Origin: Deltaproteobacteria bacterium
GTDB taxonomy: Bacteria > Bdellovibrionota > FAC87 > UBA2466
Reading direction: 5' to 3'
Assembly (NCBI GenBank): GCA_013205415.1
Contig: JABMMY010000005.1
Span: forward strand, 1 to 6,946
DNA: 6,946 bases
The position numbers and the translations under genes were made by a program. Below the pieces are notes generated by a model that saw only the letters and a program-made list of their open reading frames with translations, was not told where the DNA came from and searched no databases. This document shows positions 1 through 6,075 of the stretch, in pieces (within the stretch, counting starts at the first letter, position 1; each line of letters begins with the position of its first letter).

Positions 1-1521
1 GTGATACCCGAATCGATATCCTCCGAAATAAATACGCCAAATACAAATAATGAATCCTCTTCAAATTCATTACCGGTGAACTCCACCGATAGTGCCTCTT
101 TTATAGTGAGCAGCAACTCCAATTCTTCAGAGTCATCTCAAGGCGAGAATTCTCCTGTTAAGGTCACTGGACTAGAGCCCGAAGAGGCGGAGAAGAAAGC
201 CAAAAAGGAACTTACCGATCTTGTGCAGATGGCTAATACCAATGTGGAGACCTCCGTCGCCTCAACTTCAGACGAGGCAAAAAATGGATCTTATAATGCT
301 GATGACAAGATCAGTAGTTTATCGAGTATTACTTATCACACCAATAATGATGCTCTTTGTTTGGAAGGTAACGGTTCAGGAAAGCCCGATGGAGAAAATT
401 GCAAAACATGGTTAGATCGAAATGCTTCGGAACATGGTAAAGAATCCGATTCCTCTCCTTTAGAAAGAAAAATTTATCAGCTATGGGAAGGTGCTAAAGC
501 AAAAATCTCTGAAACCTCCTATCGTATTTGGAATGTAGCTTTCAAAGCGGGTGAGAGACCTTTAGATGATCATGGCCGTCTTAATCTTGCAGGGCTCCGG
601 AAATATGAATTGAACGAAGAGGCCACTAAAGTAGCCGGTGAGCTCGGAGAGCGCTCGGCAGATCAGGCCTTAAGAAATACTTTAGGCCCTAACGCTCCCA
701 AAGACGGCGAGGATGTGGCGCCACCCCCTGAGGCCTTACGAGCCATTGCCGTAAATATCACAAGGGCTATGGCCAATGCTGCGACCGCGATGTGGGCAGG
801 AATCCAAACTGCGAAAAAAGGGATTGAGGTGATCACCAATTTAGATGTTGATGCCCAAAAATATAAAACGGAGGTTGAAAAAAAGGAAAATTCAGGGTCG
901 GCTTACGAAAAAATCTTAAATCAAGCGGCACTTGATGTAGACACGGAGGGGCTCAGCTTAGAAGATAGAGTGGCTAGAGCCGAGGCCATTAAAAAGGTTG
1001 ATAACTCGGTCATCAATCCCGAATTTGAAGGAGATAAATTGGTGAGTGGAGATCCTAACAAAGAGGGTTATGACGAATGGGCCTATCGCGCGACGATTGA
1101 ACAACTTTCTAATCCACTTTCAAATGCAAGGGAGATGAATCATCCGGAAGGGATTCAAATTTCTGATAGGCAAGTTGCCACAGCATTATCTGTGGGTTCA
1201 GATTCACCAGAGGAGTCTAAAGATTCCACTCAGATTAAAATGGTTACTACTAAACAACAGATTGAATCTTACAATCGCCAATTGGAAATAGCGGCGAGAA
1301 ACATGGAGGCTATTTCTGCAGTCTCTTCATCCTTTGTAAATACGGCAGAAAAAATTAGATCTAATAAGCTAAAAGCTGGGGAAACAATTTTAACAATTAA
1401 TGATCTAACACCGTTCCAAAAAAGAGAGCTCAATAAAGGGGTCACTACGATAGAAGAAAATCCAAATCCTAAAGTTCAAATTCCAACCACAGCATCCGAG
1501 TTAACCTTTACGCAATACTAA
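1..1521 (+). CDS. Unrecognised large protein, Ser/Asn-rich N-terminus, probably 5'-partial
   Basis: I do not recognise this protein. The frame is open from the first base of the window; its first codon is GTG, but no upstream sequence is visible to show a ribosome binding site, so the true start may lie to the left. The 506 visible residues split into a low-complexity Ser/Asn/Glu-rich part (about 1-55), a short charged helical stretch (58-78), a polar linker holding the only two cysteines (C120 and C134, separated by a Gly/Asp/Asn-rich loop), and a mostly helical remainder. Within that, 244-280 is an Ala-rich amphipathic helix and 412-455 looks like a coiled-coil-prone helix. No membrane span or signal peptide is seen in the visible part. 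The paired cysteines could form a disulfide if the protein is exported, which would require an export signal upstream of the window; this is inference. The frame is long and ends cleanly at TAA, so that it is a real gene is well supported; the function is unknown. Confidence 0.8.
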   Translation: MIPESISSEINTPNTNNESSSNSLPVNSTDSASFIVSSNSNSSESSQGENSPVKVTGLEPEEAEKKAKKELTDLVQMANTNVETSVASTSDEAKNGSYNADDKISSLSSITYHTNNDALCLEGNGSGKPDGENCKTWLDRNASEHGKESDSSPLERKIYQLWEGAKAKISETSYRIWNVAFKAGERPLDDHGRLNLAGLRKYELNEEATKVAGELGERSADQALRNTLGPNAPKDGEDVAPPPEALRAIAVNITRAMANAATAMWAGIQTAKKGIEVITNLDVDAQKYKTEVEKKENSGSAYEKILNQAALDVDTEGLSLEDRVARAEAIKKVDNSVINPEFEGDKLVSGDPNKEGYDEWAYRATIEQLSNPLSNAREMNHPEGIQISDRQVATALSVGSDSPEESKDSTQIKMVTTKQQIESYNRQLEIAARNMEAISAVSSSFVNTAEKIRSNKLKAGETILTINDLTPFQKRELNKGVTTIEENPNPKVQIPTTASELTFTQY

Positions 1522-1573
1522 AAAAAGGTAATTATTTAGTAAAAAGGAAGAAACTTTCAAAAAAGATCTCTGA

Positions 1574-1593
1574 GTGCCGGATGCCCCCGGTGC
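1574..1593 (+). terminator. GC-rich hairpin, possible weak terminator or REP-like element
   Basis: The arms GTGCCGG (1574-1580) and CCGGTGC (1587-1593) pair over 7 bp, two of them G-U wobbles, around a 6-base loop. A run of six T follows at 1604-1609, about 10 bases after the stem, which is farther than in a typical intrinsic terminator. The element lies about 50 bases after the stop of the first gene in otherwise AT-rich sequence. The GTGCC-like core occurs three times (1574, 1581 as ATGCC, and 1590), which would also fit a degenerate dispersed intergenic repeat. Both readings are tentative. Confidence 0.3.
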
Positions 1594-1661
1594 CCATGTG
1601 ATATTTTTTCTGGCCGAGTTTTATGCGTAGCAATAAAAAGATTGACTAAGTTGTCCAATAT

Positions 1662-1666
1662 AGGGG
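1662..1666 (+). promoter_or_regulatory. Shine-Dalgarno site of the antitoxin remnant
   Basis: AGGGG lies five bases before the ATG at 1672. It fixes that ATG as the original start of the antitoxin rather than the internal ATG at 1699, and shows that the translation signal has survived although the reading frame is broken. Confidence 0.6.
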
Positions 1667-1671
1667 TGCCT

Positions 1672-1837
1672 ATGAGTGCGAAAACAAAAAAAAATACAAT
1701 GTCGGCGAGCGACGCCAAAAATAATTTCGGAGGACTCTTGGTGGGCTAACCAAGCAGAACTGGCAATGAAAGAGGGAACGATTGGCCAGGAGGAAAGCGA
1801 AAAGAAACTCGCTCAATGGTTGAATGCTAAAGATTGA
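1672..1837 (+). pseudogene. Phd/YefM-type antitoxin with internal deletion and frameshift
   Basis: From the ATG at 1672 the frame reads 25 residues and stops at TAA 1747-1749. It contains SASDAKNNFGGLL, the N-terminal signature of Phd/YefM antitoxins (a conserved Ala-Lys-x-x-Phe-Gly helix of the DNA-binding part). Shifted by one base, the overlapping frame from about 1733 reads DSWWANQAELAMKEGTIG and continues QEESEKKLAQWLNAKD to TGA at 1835-1837. That matches the C-terminal toxin-binding tail of the same family, which typically has a Trp/Ala-rich helix followed by Glu-Glu-Ser and Leu-Asn-Ala. The roughly 35 residues normally between these parts, including the strand that follows the DNA-binding helix, are missing. 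The total is 55 codons against a usual 80-90. The tail's stop overlaps the toxin start at 1824 by 14 bases, the usual antitoxin-toxin arrangement. Family assignment is from memory of the motifs. A simple frameshift cannot restore the gene because the middle is absent. Confidence 0.75.
1737..1754 (+). repeat. Perfect 6-bp inverted repeat at the antitoxin lesion
   Basis: CTTGGT (1737-1742) and ACCAAG (1749-1754) are perfect inverted repeats around the loop GGGCTA. The change from the N-terminal to the C-terminal antitoxin frame falls in or just before this hairpin, and the premature TAA lies across the loop and second arm. It may mark the deletion endpoint. Confidence 0.55.
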
Positions 1838-1967
1838 ACTCACCAAGTGGGCAAACAAGTTCATAGACTCCTTGCCCGCAAAACAGAAGCGCCAAATCAC
1901 CTTCAAAATCCTTGAATTGCGAGCGAATCCTCAACCTCACGACTCAATTCAGATGAAAGGCATTCCC

Positions 1968-2006
1968 CAATATCGGCGAACGAGCATTGGCGAAAGACTG
2001 ATATTG
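1968..2006 (+). repeat. 7-bp perfect inverted repeat in toxin 3' half
   Basis: CAATATC (1968-1974) and GATATTG (2000-2006) are perfect inverted repeats separated by 25 bases, and the interval also holds GGCGAA twice (1975-1980 and 1989-1994). The structure sits just where the toxin stops resembling its family. Confidence 0.5.
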
Positions 2007-2046
2007 CCCAATTTTAGGTATTGCATTACCCAAATTCAGGCAATAC
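2003..2046 (+). repeat. Imperfect 22-bp tandem duplication with internal inverted repeat
   Basis: The 22 bases at 2003-2024 and the adjacent 22 bases at 2025-2046 agree at 16 positions. Across the two copies, GTATTGC (2018-2024) and GCAATAC (2040-2046) form a perfect 7-bp inverted repeat with a 15-base loop. The block replaces the region that should encode the conserved C-terminal strands of the toxin and ends ten bases before the ATPase start codon at 2056. Confidence 0.5.
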
Positions 2047-2055
2047 TATTAAGCC

Positions 2056-3237
2056 ATGGATAATTTTTGGGAAATCGAGGGTTGGGAGCGCTCAGATGCT
2101 CATTTAGTTAAATTAAAAGAGATGCCTTTCCAACGTGCTTTCCCCACTTTTTCCTGGAAAAAGGGGCTTTATGTTTTGCGTGGTCCTCGGCAAGTGGGGA
2201 AAACCAGCTGGCTCAAGTCACTCCTTTTCGAACACTCAAAAACGCACGCCAAGGATTGTTACTACTTAAGTTGTGAAAACGTGAGGGACCATCTGGATTT
2301 GGCCCAGATTTTATCCGACGTTCAGAAAAAAAAATGGATCTTTTTAGATGAAATTACTTTTGTAAGCGAATGGGCACGGGCAGTAAAACATGCCTGGGAT
2401 AGTGGGAAACTCCACGGCTTGGTATTAACTGGCTCTAATGCTCATGATCTCCGTCGTGGAGGAGAAAGAATGCCTGGGAGGATTTCAAAGGCCAATGAAC
2501 TCACTCTGCTTCCAATGGGACTTGATGAGTTTACTCAAATGCGAGAGCAAGCAGGGTGGATTGAAAACTCACCATTAGAGACCCTGAAAAAATATTTTAA
2601 AATCGGAGGCTTTCCTCTTGCTGTAGCAGAGAGCGGTAAGGAAGGTTTACCTCCTACGGAAGCTTGGAATACTTATCGAAATTGGTTGATTGGTGACTTC
2701 ACAAAATTGGGTAAACAAGAGAGCTACCTACGCGAAGTTTTATTACAACTTTGTAAAACAATGGGCACACCCCTGAGTCTACAGAAGTTAGCAACAAGAA
2801 CTCAAATTGCCTCACACCACACGGTGCTATCTTATTTACAAACTCTCGAGGACTGTTATGCACTGCGAACACTCTATGCTTTAGATTCGAATACGGGAGC
2901 ACTCAGATTCAAGAAAGAAAAAAAGTTTTATTTCACCGACCCGCTTCTCTATTGGATGGCCTTGGACTGGGGAGCTGAAATACAGCCACATGAATATGAG
3001 CCCGCACTAGCCGAAATGGTAGCCCACGAATTTCTCGCCCGAAACTACAATCGCTTTGGCTATTACCAATCAAATAAAGGAGAGGTAGATTTCTATCTGA
3101 AAGACCGCTGGGCAATCGAAGTCAAGTGGTCCGCGGTGGTGACTAATCTATCTGAGGCCTACAAGAACATTCAAGTTCCTAGAAAATGGGTATGGAATCA
3201 AACCAATTTCTTAAATAGGGATAATCTGAAAGAATAA
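2056..3237 (+). CDS. AAA_14/DUF4143-type ATPase with PD-(D/E)XK-like C-terminus
   Basis: This 393-residue soluble protein has the two-domain layout of the widespread AAA_14 plus DUF4143 family. The N-terminal P-loop domain shows Walker A GPRQVGKTS (43-51), Walker B WIFLDEI (94-100), a sensor-like LTGSNAHDL (124-132), and a conserved Gly-Arg (141-142) before LLPMGLDEF (151-159). A winged-helix-like middle (about 215-275, LATRTQIASHHTVLSYL) is followed by FYFTDPLLYW (291-300) and the C-terminal motif GEVDFYLKDRWAIEVKW (342-358), whose E343, D345, E355 and K357 fit a PD-(D/E)XK nuclease-like core with E325 as a possible upstream acid. All key residues are present, so the gene looks intact and full length. 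A stop at 2050-2052 in the same frame leaves ATG 2056 as the first possible start; it overlaps the toxin stop as ATGGATAA, and no good Shine-Dalgarno precedes it, so coupling to upstream translation is likely. The biological role of the family is poorly defined; members are often scattered as accessory genes. Confidence 0.88.
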   Translation: MDNFWEIEGWERSDAHLVKLKEMPFQRAFPTFSWKKGLYVLRGPRQVGKTSWLKSLLFEHSKTHAKDCYYLSCENVRDHLDLAQILSDVQKKKWIFLDEITFVSEWARAVKHAWDSGKLHGLVLTGSNAHDLRRGGERMPGRISKANELTLLPMGLDEFTQMREQAGWIENSPLETLKKYFKIGGFPLAVAESGKEGLPPTEAWNTYRNWLIGDFTKLGKQESYLREVLLQLCKTMGTPLSLQKLATRTQIASHHTVLSYLQTLEDCYALRTLYALDSNTGALRFKKEKKFYFTDPLLYWMALDWGAEIQPHEYEPALAEMVAHEFLARNYNRFGYYQSNKGEVDFYLKDRWAIEVKWSAVVTNLSEAYKNIQVPRKWVWNQTNFLNRDNLKE

Positions 3238-3293
3238 ATCCGGGTCGGTGAAAATATTTCCCATCTCTAATGGCCTAGCGTAGCGAACTACTT
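3238..3293. other. Spacer between convergent genes
   Basis: These 56 bases separate the stop of the ATPase gene from the stop of the ABC transporter ATPase gene on the other strand. The only structure is GTAG-CGAA-CTAC (3280-3291), a 4-bp stem that would give a TTCG loop on the minus strand. It is too short, and lacks a proper T run, to be called a terminator with confidence. Confidence 0.3.
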
Positions 3294-4034
3294 TCAGGAG
3301 AATAGTGTCTCATTCATTTTATCTTTGAAAAAAAGATCTGTAGGCCCCGAGAAAAATAACCGTCCTTGATCTAGGGCTAACACCCAATCGGAGGAATCTT
3401 TTACAAAGCCCAAATCATGGGTGCTCATTAAAATATCTATGGGCTGGATGGCGCGATAAGAGATTAAGGATTGCCAGAAATTTGAGGAGGCCCTGGGATC
3501 TAGATGATTGGTCGGTTCATCCAGAAGAATTAATTGTGGCCGCTGAAGAAGAGCTCGAGCTAAAAAAACACGTTGCCTCTCTCCCGAGCTTAATTGTTGT
3601 AAAACCTTTGAAATGAGCGGTAGCAAATCTAGCTCCTCTAAAAAGGGTCTGAATTTATCGGAACTTATAGAGGGCAGGGGTTTAAAAAGACCGGTCCGAG
3701 ATAAAAAGGCTAGCTCCAAAAAATTTTTAACCTTAAGCCCCGGTGGAAACGTATGCTCCTGTGGCACTATAGAAATGACATTCGAAAGATCTCTCGGAGA
3801 CATTTTTTTAAGGTCGATACCGTAACAAACCAATTGACCCTCGATAGGTGAGTTCTCGCCAATGAGTGCCTTAAGAAGTGTTGATTTTCCCGAACCATTA
3901 GGGCCCACCAATGCCGTCACAGCCCCTTGGGGCAATTGAAAAGAAAATGGAGTTTCTGAGATTGGACTATTTTTTTGGTAACCCAAAAGAATATTATTCG
4001 CCTCCAAGAAAAATGTAGGTTTTATTTTTTCCAT
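3294..4034 (-). CDS. ABC transporter ATP-binding protein, BtuD/FecE type
   Basis: This 246-residue cytoplasmic nucleotide-binding subunit powers the importer encoded upstream of it. All the catalytic motifs are intact: Walker A GPNGSGKST (44-52), Q-loop VPQ (90-92), signature LSSGERQRV (148-156), Walker B LILLDEP (168-174), D-loop NHLD (176-179) and the switch histidine in STHDL (204-208). Length and order are normal for ATPases of the cobalamin/siderophore/heme class of type II importers. The ATG at 4034 lies within the end of the permease gene (13-base overlap), and I see no strong Shine-Dalgarno before it, which points to translational coupling. It is the last gene of the operon. The substrate cannot be read from this subunit; the BtuF-like binding protein suggests a btuD-like role. 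Confidence 0.93.
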   Translation of the reverse strand: MEKIKPTFFLEANNILLGYQKNSPISETPFSFQLPQGAVTALVGPNGSGKSTLLKALIGENSPIEGQLVCYGIDLKKMSPRDLSNVISIVPQEHTFPPGLKVKNFLELAFLSRTGLFKPLPSISSDKFRPFLEELDLLPLISKVLQQLSSGERQRVFLARALLQRPQLILLDEPTNHLDPRASSNFWQSLISYRAIQPIDILMSTHDLGFVKDSSDWVLALDQGRLFFSGPTDLFFKDKMNETLFS

Positions 4035-4996
4035 AATAGGTAAAGAAAAAGGGGCCCACCCAATAGTGTGGTAATGATTCCAATGGGAAATTCCAAGGGA
4101 GGAAGTAAAGCTCTTGATAGTGAATCGGCGATGCCTAAAAATAGGGCGCCGCCTATAAACGAAGCTACAAAAAGTAAACGAGTCGAGGCGGGTCTAAACA
4201 CAAGGCGAATACAATGCGGAACCACCAACCCAAGAAAACCAATGGAGCCGGTAAGCGAGGTGATTAAGGTTAAATGAAGTGAGGTTACAAACAAAAGAAA
4301 GCATCTTACCTTGGTTGGCGAAAAACCAAGAGTTCTAGCCACAGTATCCCCTAAACTGAGCCCATCTAAATATCTTCCCATCACCCACAGTCCAGCGCAG
4401 AGGGGAAGTGTGAGTAATAAAAATAAAAGTGATTCGTTCAAACTAAGCCAAGGGATGTTTCCAAAAAGCCACCGAAGCGATCCTCCTCCAGTCGTCTGTG
4501 AACGATAGGATAAAAGCAGAAAAAGCGCCGATGAAAAAATAAAATTTAATCCCATGCCAAACAAAACAATTCTCTCTAACTCCCTGCCAGTTCTCCAGCT
4601 GTAACTAAGAATTAATAACAAGGTAACTAATAAAGAAAAACACAAACCGATACTTAAAGCCCCAAGGGAGGTATTGGGAAGATGCAAGAATGTTTCTGCG
4701 ACTACAATTCCCAGAGTAACGGCACTTGAAATTCCTAAAATATAGGGCTCTGCAAGCGTATTATTAAAAAGAATTTGGTAGCTCGCGCCTAACATGGCAA
4801 GTGAACCCCCGACCGCTACCACAAATAAAAGCCTAGGGATTCTTAGCGACCAGAGAATGCGATGGTCAATATCCAATGTGGGAGACTGGCTCCAGAGTGC
4901 TGAAAAAGAAATGGGCTCTCCACCTAACCATGGCAAACCGAAAAGAATGAGAATGGTAAATAATCCACAGAGAAAAAGTTTAGATTTTGTCGTCAT
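4022..4996 (-). CDS. FecCD/BtuC-family ABC transporter permease
   Basis: This 324-residue inner membrane protein has about ten hydrophobic segments, beginning with residues 6-23. Family landmarks are in order: LRIPRLL (51-57), LAMLGASYQILFNNTLAEP (66-84) with the conserved Asn-x-Leu-Ala-Glu-Pro and following LGIS, RWLFGNIPWLS (175-185), LGFSPTKVR (223-231) at the site that contacts the ATPase, GSIGFLGLVVPHCIRL (250-265), and ADSLSRALLPP...EFPIGI (290-307) leading into GGPLFLYLL (313-321). Two copies would form the channel with two ATPase subunits. The ATG at 4996 overlaps the stop of the binding protein gene as ATGA, a classical coupled junction, with only a poor AAAAAGAA upstream. Length is typical of the family. 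It is a single permease, not a FecC-FecD pair, as in Btu and Hmu systems. Confidence 0.93.
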   Translation of the reverse strand: MTTKSKLFLCGLFTILILFGLPWLGGEPISFSALWSQSPTLDIDHRILWSLRIPRLLFVVAVGGSLAMLGASYQILFNNTLAEPYILGISSAVTLGIVVAETFLHLPNTSLGALSIGLCFSLLVTLLLILSYSWRTGRELERIVLFGMGLNFIFSSALFLLLSYRSQTTGGGSLRWLFGNIPWLSLNESLLFLLLTLPLCAGLWVMGRYLDGLSLGDTVARTLGFSPTKVRCFLLFVTSLHLTLITSLTGSIGFLGLVVPHCIRLVFRPASTRLLFVASFIGGALFLGIADSLSRALLPPLEFPIGIITTLLGGPLFLYLLWKK

Positions 4997-5832
4997 AGTT
5001 CTTTTTCTAAAAGAATGGGTAAATTTGTAATAGCACCAAAAGTGGTTCGTGCAAACCGATCCGACGGTAAAAGAATGACCTTTACGTTTTTATGGGGCCA
5101 CCATATTTTGGAAAGTTTCTGGGTCTCTTCCTTTTGCTCAATGGAATCACCTAAAATAAATAAATAATCGGGTGAATTTTTAAGAATCCACTCAATCGCA
5201 ATCTGCGGATAGGGTGTGGTAAGGCTCTTAGGTAACATATTTTTGCCGCCCAATTGGGTGAGAAGATCCGACAAAAAAGTATGGCCTCCAATTAAAGTTA
5301 TAGGGGAGGGCCATGCTAGAGCGATAAATCTGAATGGGCGATTCCTTTTTTTGTGATTATCAAATTCTATTTTCAGCGAATCAAGCGTATTGAATTGAGT
5401 TTGATTAAACACTAAGTGAAGTATTTTCTCCGCCTCTTTAAATAGATCTGAAACTGAGTGGATAGAGATCTCTAAATAGCGAAATTGAAGCTTTGCTAAC
5501 TGGCGGGTAAAGTGAGTGGGTGTGGCTTCAGAATCGATCAACACCCAATCGGGTAAAAATGAGAGCGTTTTTTCTAGGCCAGGGGAAAATAGGGTTCCAA
5601 TTCTTGGAAGTGATTTCGCCTTTTCAGGATAATCACTGTAATGACTTGCGGCCACCAGATGATTCCCATATCCCAATTCAAAAAGTAACTCAGTTAATGC
5701 TGGACTTGTGGTGATGATCCTACTTTTTGAAATTCCTAAAGGTTCTGCGCTAAAAATATACTGGGGCAGGAGGAAAAAAAGGGGAATAAAATAAATAAAA
5801 ATTTTCACGCTAGGCATCTTCGCACGAGTCAT
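4993..5832 (-). CDS. btuF: Periplasmic binding protein, BtuF-like (cobalamin or iron-complex uptake)
   Basis: This 279-residue protein is the ligand-capturing subunit of the importer. It begins with a signal peptide (basic MTRAKMPSVK, hydrophobic 11-27, likely cut after FSA at 29) and has no lipobox cysteine, so it should be free in the periplasm. The mature part follows the helical-backbone metal receptor family (Peripla_BP_2): RIITTSPALTELLFELG (38-54), AASHYSDYPEKAKSLPRIG (61-79), PGLEKTLSFLPDWVLID (84-100), GGHTFLSDLLTQLGGKNMLP (172-191) and YPQIAIEWILKNSPDYLFIL (198-217). The SDYP motif, the TFL...LGG-N motif and the YP...PD motif resemble BtuF, so cobalamin is the favoured ligand; related siderophore or heme binders share most of these. 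An alternative ATG (M6, 5817) would still leave a good signal peptide. A GGAG lies about 15 bases before the upstream ATG, which is rather far. It is the first gene of the operon. Confidence 0.88.
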   Translation of the reverse strand: MTRAKMPSVKIFIYFIPLFFLLPQYIFSAEPLGISKSRIITTSPALTELLFELGYGNHLVAASHYSDYPEKAKSLPRIGTLFSPGLEKTLSFLPDWVLIDSEATPTHFTRQLAKLQFRYLEISIHSVSDLFKEAEKILHLVFNQTQFNTLDSLKIEFDNHKKRNRPFRFIALAWPSPITLIGGHTFLSDLLTQLGGKNMLPKSLTTPYPQIAIEWILKNSPDYLFILGDSIEQKEETQKLSKIWWPHKNVKVILLPSDRFARTTFGAITNLPILLEKEL

Positions 5833-5875
5833 TTCGGGGCACTAGCTCCGTAATTAAACTTCGTTATTTCGGAGG

Positions 5876-6026
5876 GTTAGCCAACTGTAAAATAGTTAGC
5901 CACAGTAAATGAGCGAAAAAACCGATAAATTAGGGTGTCGACTGTAAAAATGTTAAAATAGTAGTGTGAAGCGGTAGTTTTCATCTCGATAGGCATCTTT
6001 GAACCCCACCCTGTAACGACAGTAAA
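5876..6026 (+). repeat. Four AC(A/T)GTAAA motifs, two within a 19-bp direct repeat
   Basis: AC(A/T)GTAAA occurs on the plus strand at 5884-5891, 5902-5909, 5941-5948 and 6019-6026. The first two are each preceded by GTTAGCCA (5876-5883 and 5895-5902), giving a direct repeat with a period of 19 bases. The motifs all point the same way and lie between two divergent operons, as operator sites of one regulator might. I do not match them to a known regulator. Confidence 0.45.
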
Positions 6027-6070
6027 TTTGCTGAAGGCTTCGGAAACATAACTCTCTCTCTTGTAGAAAA

Positions 6071-6075
6071 AGGAG
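6071..6075 (+). promoter_or_regulatory. Shine-Dalgarno site of the unknown operon
   Basis: AGGAG, within AAAAAGGAG, ends five bases before the ATG at 6081. It is the best ribosome binding site in the window and settles the start of the first gene of the operon. Confidence 0.75.

Larger units (their letters stand above)
1522..1671. other. Intergenic spacer before the toxin-antitoxin remnant
   Basis: This 150-base AT-rich spacer holds one GC-rich hairpin (1574-1593) and ends in a good ribosome binding site for the antitoxin remnant. A TTGACT at 1642-1647 resembles a -35 box, but nothing like a -10 box lies 16-18 bases downstream, so I do not call a promoter. No coding frame is supported here. 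Confidence 0.5.
1824..2063 (+). pseudogene. RelE/ParE-type toxin with lost C-terminal part
   Basis: The 79 residues start with two helices (LTKWANKFIDSLPAKQKRQ, residues 6-24, is typical) followed by the family hallmark LRANPQPHDSIQMKG (32-46) and YRRTSIGE (50-57). In the RelE/ParE superfamily, type II toxins that are usually mRNA interferases or gyrase inhibitors, this is normally followed by a Tyr-Arg-Ile-Ile-Tyr strand and a final strand ending in a Lys-Arg-Asn-Asp-like motif and Tyr, for a total of about 85-95 residues. Here residue 58 onward reads RLILPNFRYCITQIQAILL and then stops; neither motif is recognisable. The expected Tyr after Gly-Glu is absent, though the Arg may survive as R58. 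The start overlaps the antitoxin tail by 14 bases. I infer an inactive toxin, consistent with the broken antitoxin next to it, since a live toxin without antitoxin should be lethal. A short divergent but active protein cannot be fully excluded. Confidence 0.7.

Noticed and set aside
661..673. 13-base match GATCAGGCCTTAA shared with 6721-6733
   Set aside because: Both copies encode Asp-Gln-Ala-Leu within unrelated coding frames and the flanks differ; most likely chance.
1642..1661. Promoter with -35 TTGACT before the antitoxin remnant
   Set aside because: The only -10-like sequence (CAATAT, 1656-1661) is 8 bases away, and nothing suitable lies at 16-18 bases.
1672..1837. Programmed frameshift producing a full antitoxin
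   Set aside because: A one-base shift would join the two ends but cannot supply the roughly 35 missing middle residues, and no slippery run lies at the junction.
1670..1906. Minus-strand frame of 78 residues across the toxin-antitoxin region
   Set aside because: It is antisense to well-matched antitoxin and toxin segments, and its residues resemble no protein family.
5885..6022. LexA/SOS-like CTGT...ACAG sites
   Set aside because: The CTGT and ACAG elements are spaced by 4 or 13 bases, not the 8 of the usual CTGT-N8-ACAG box.
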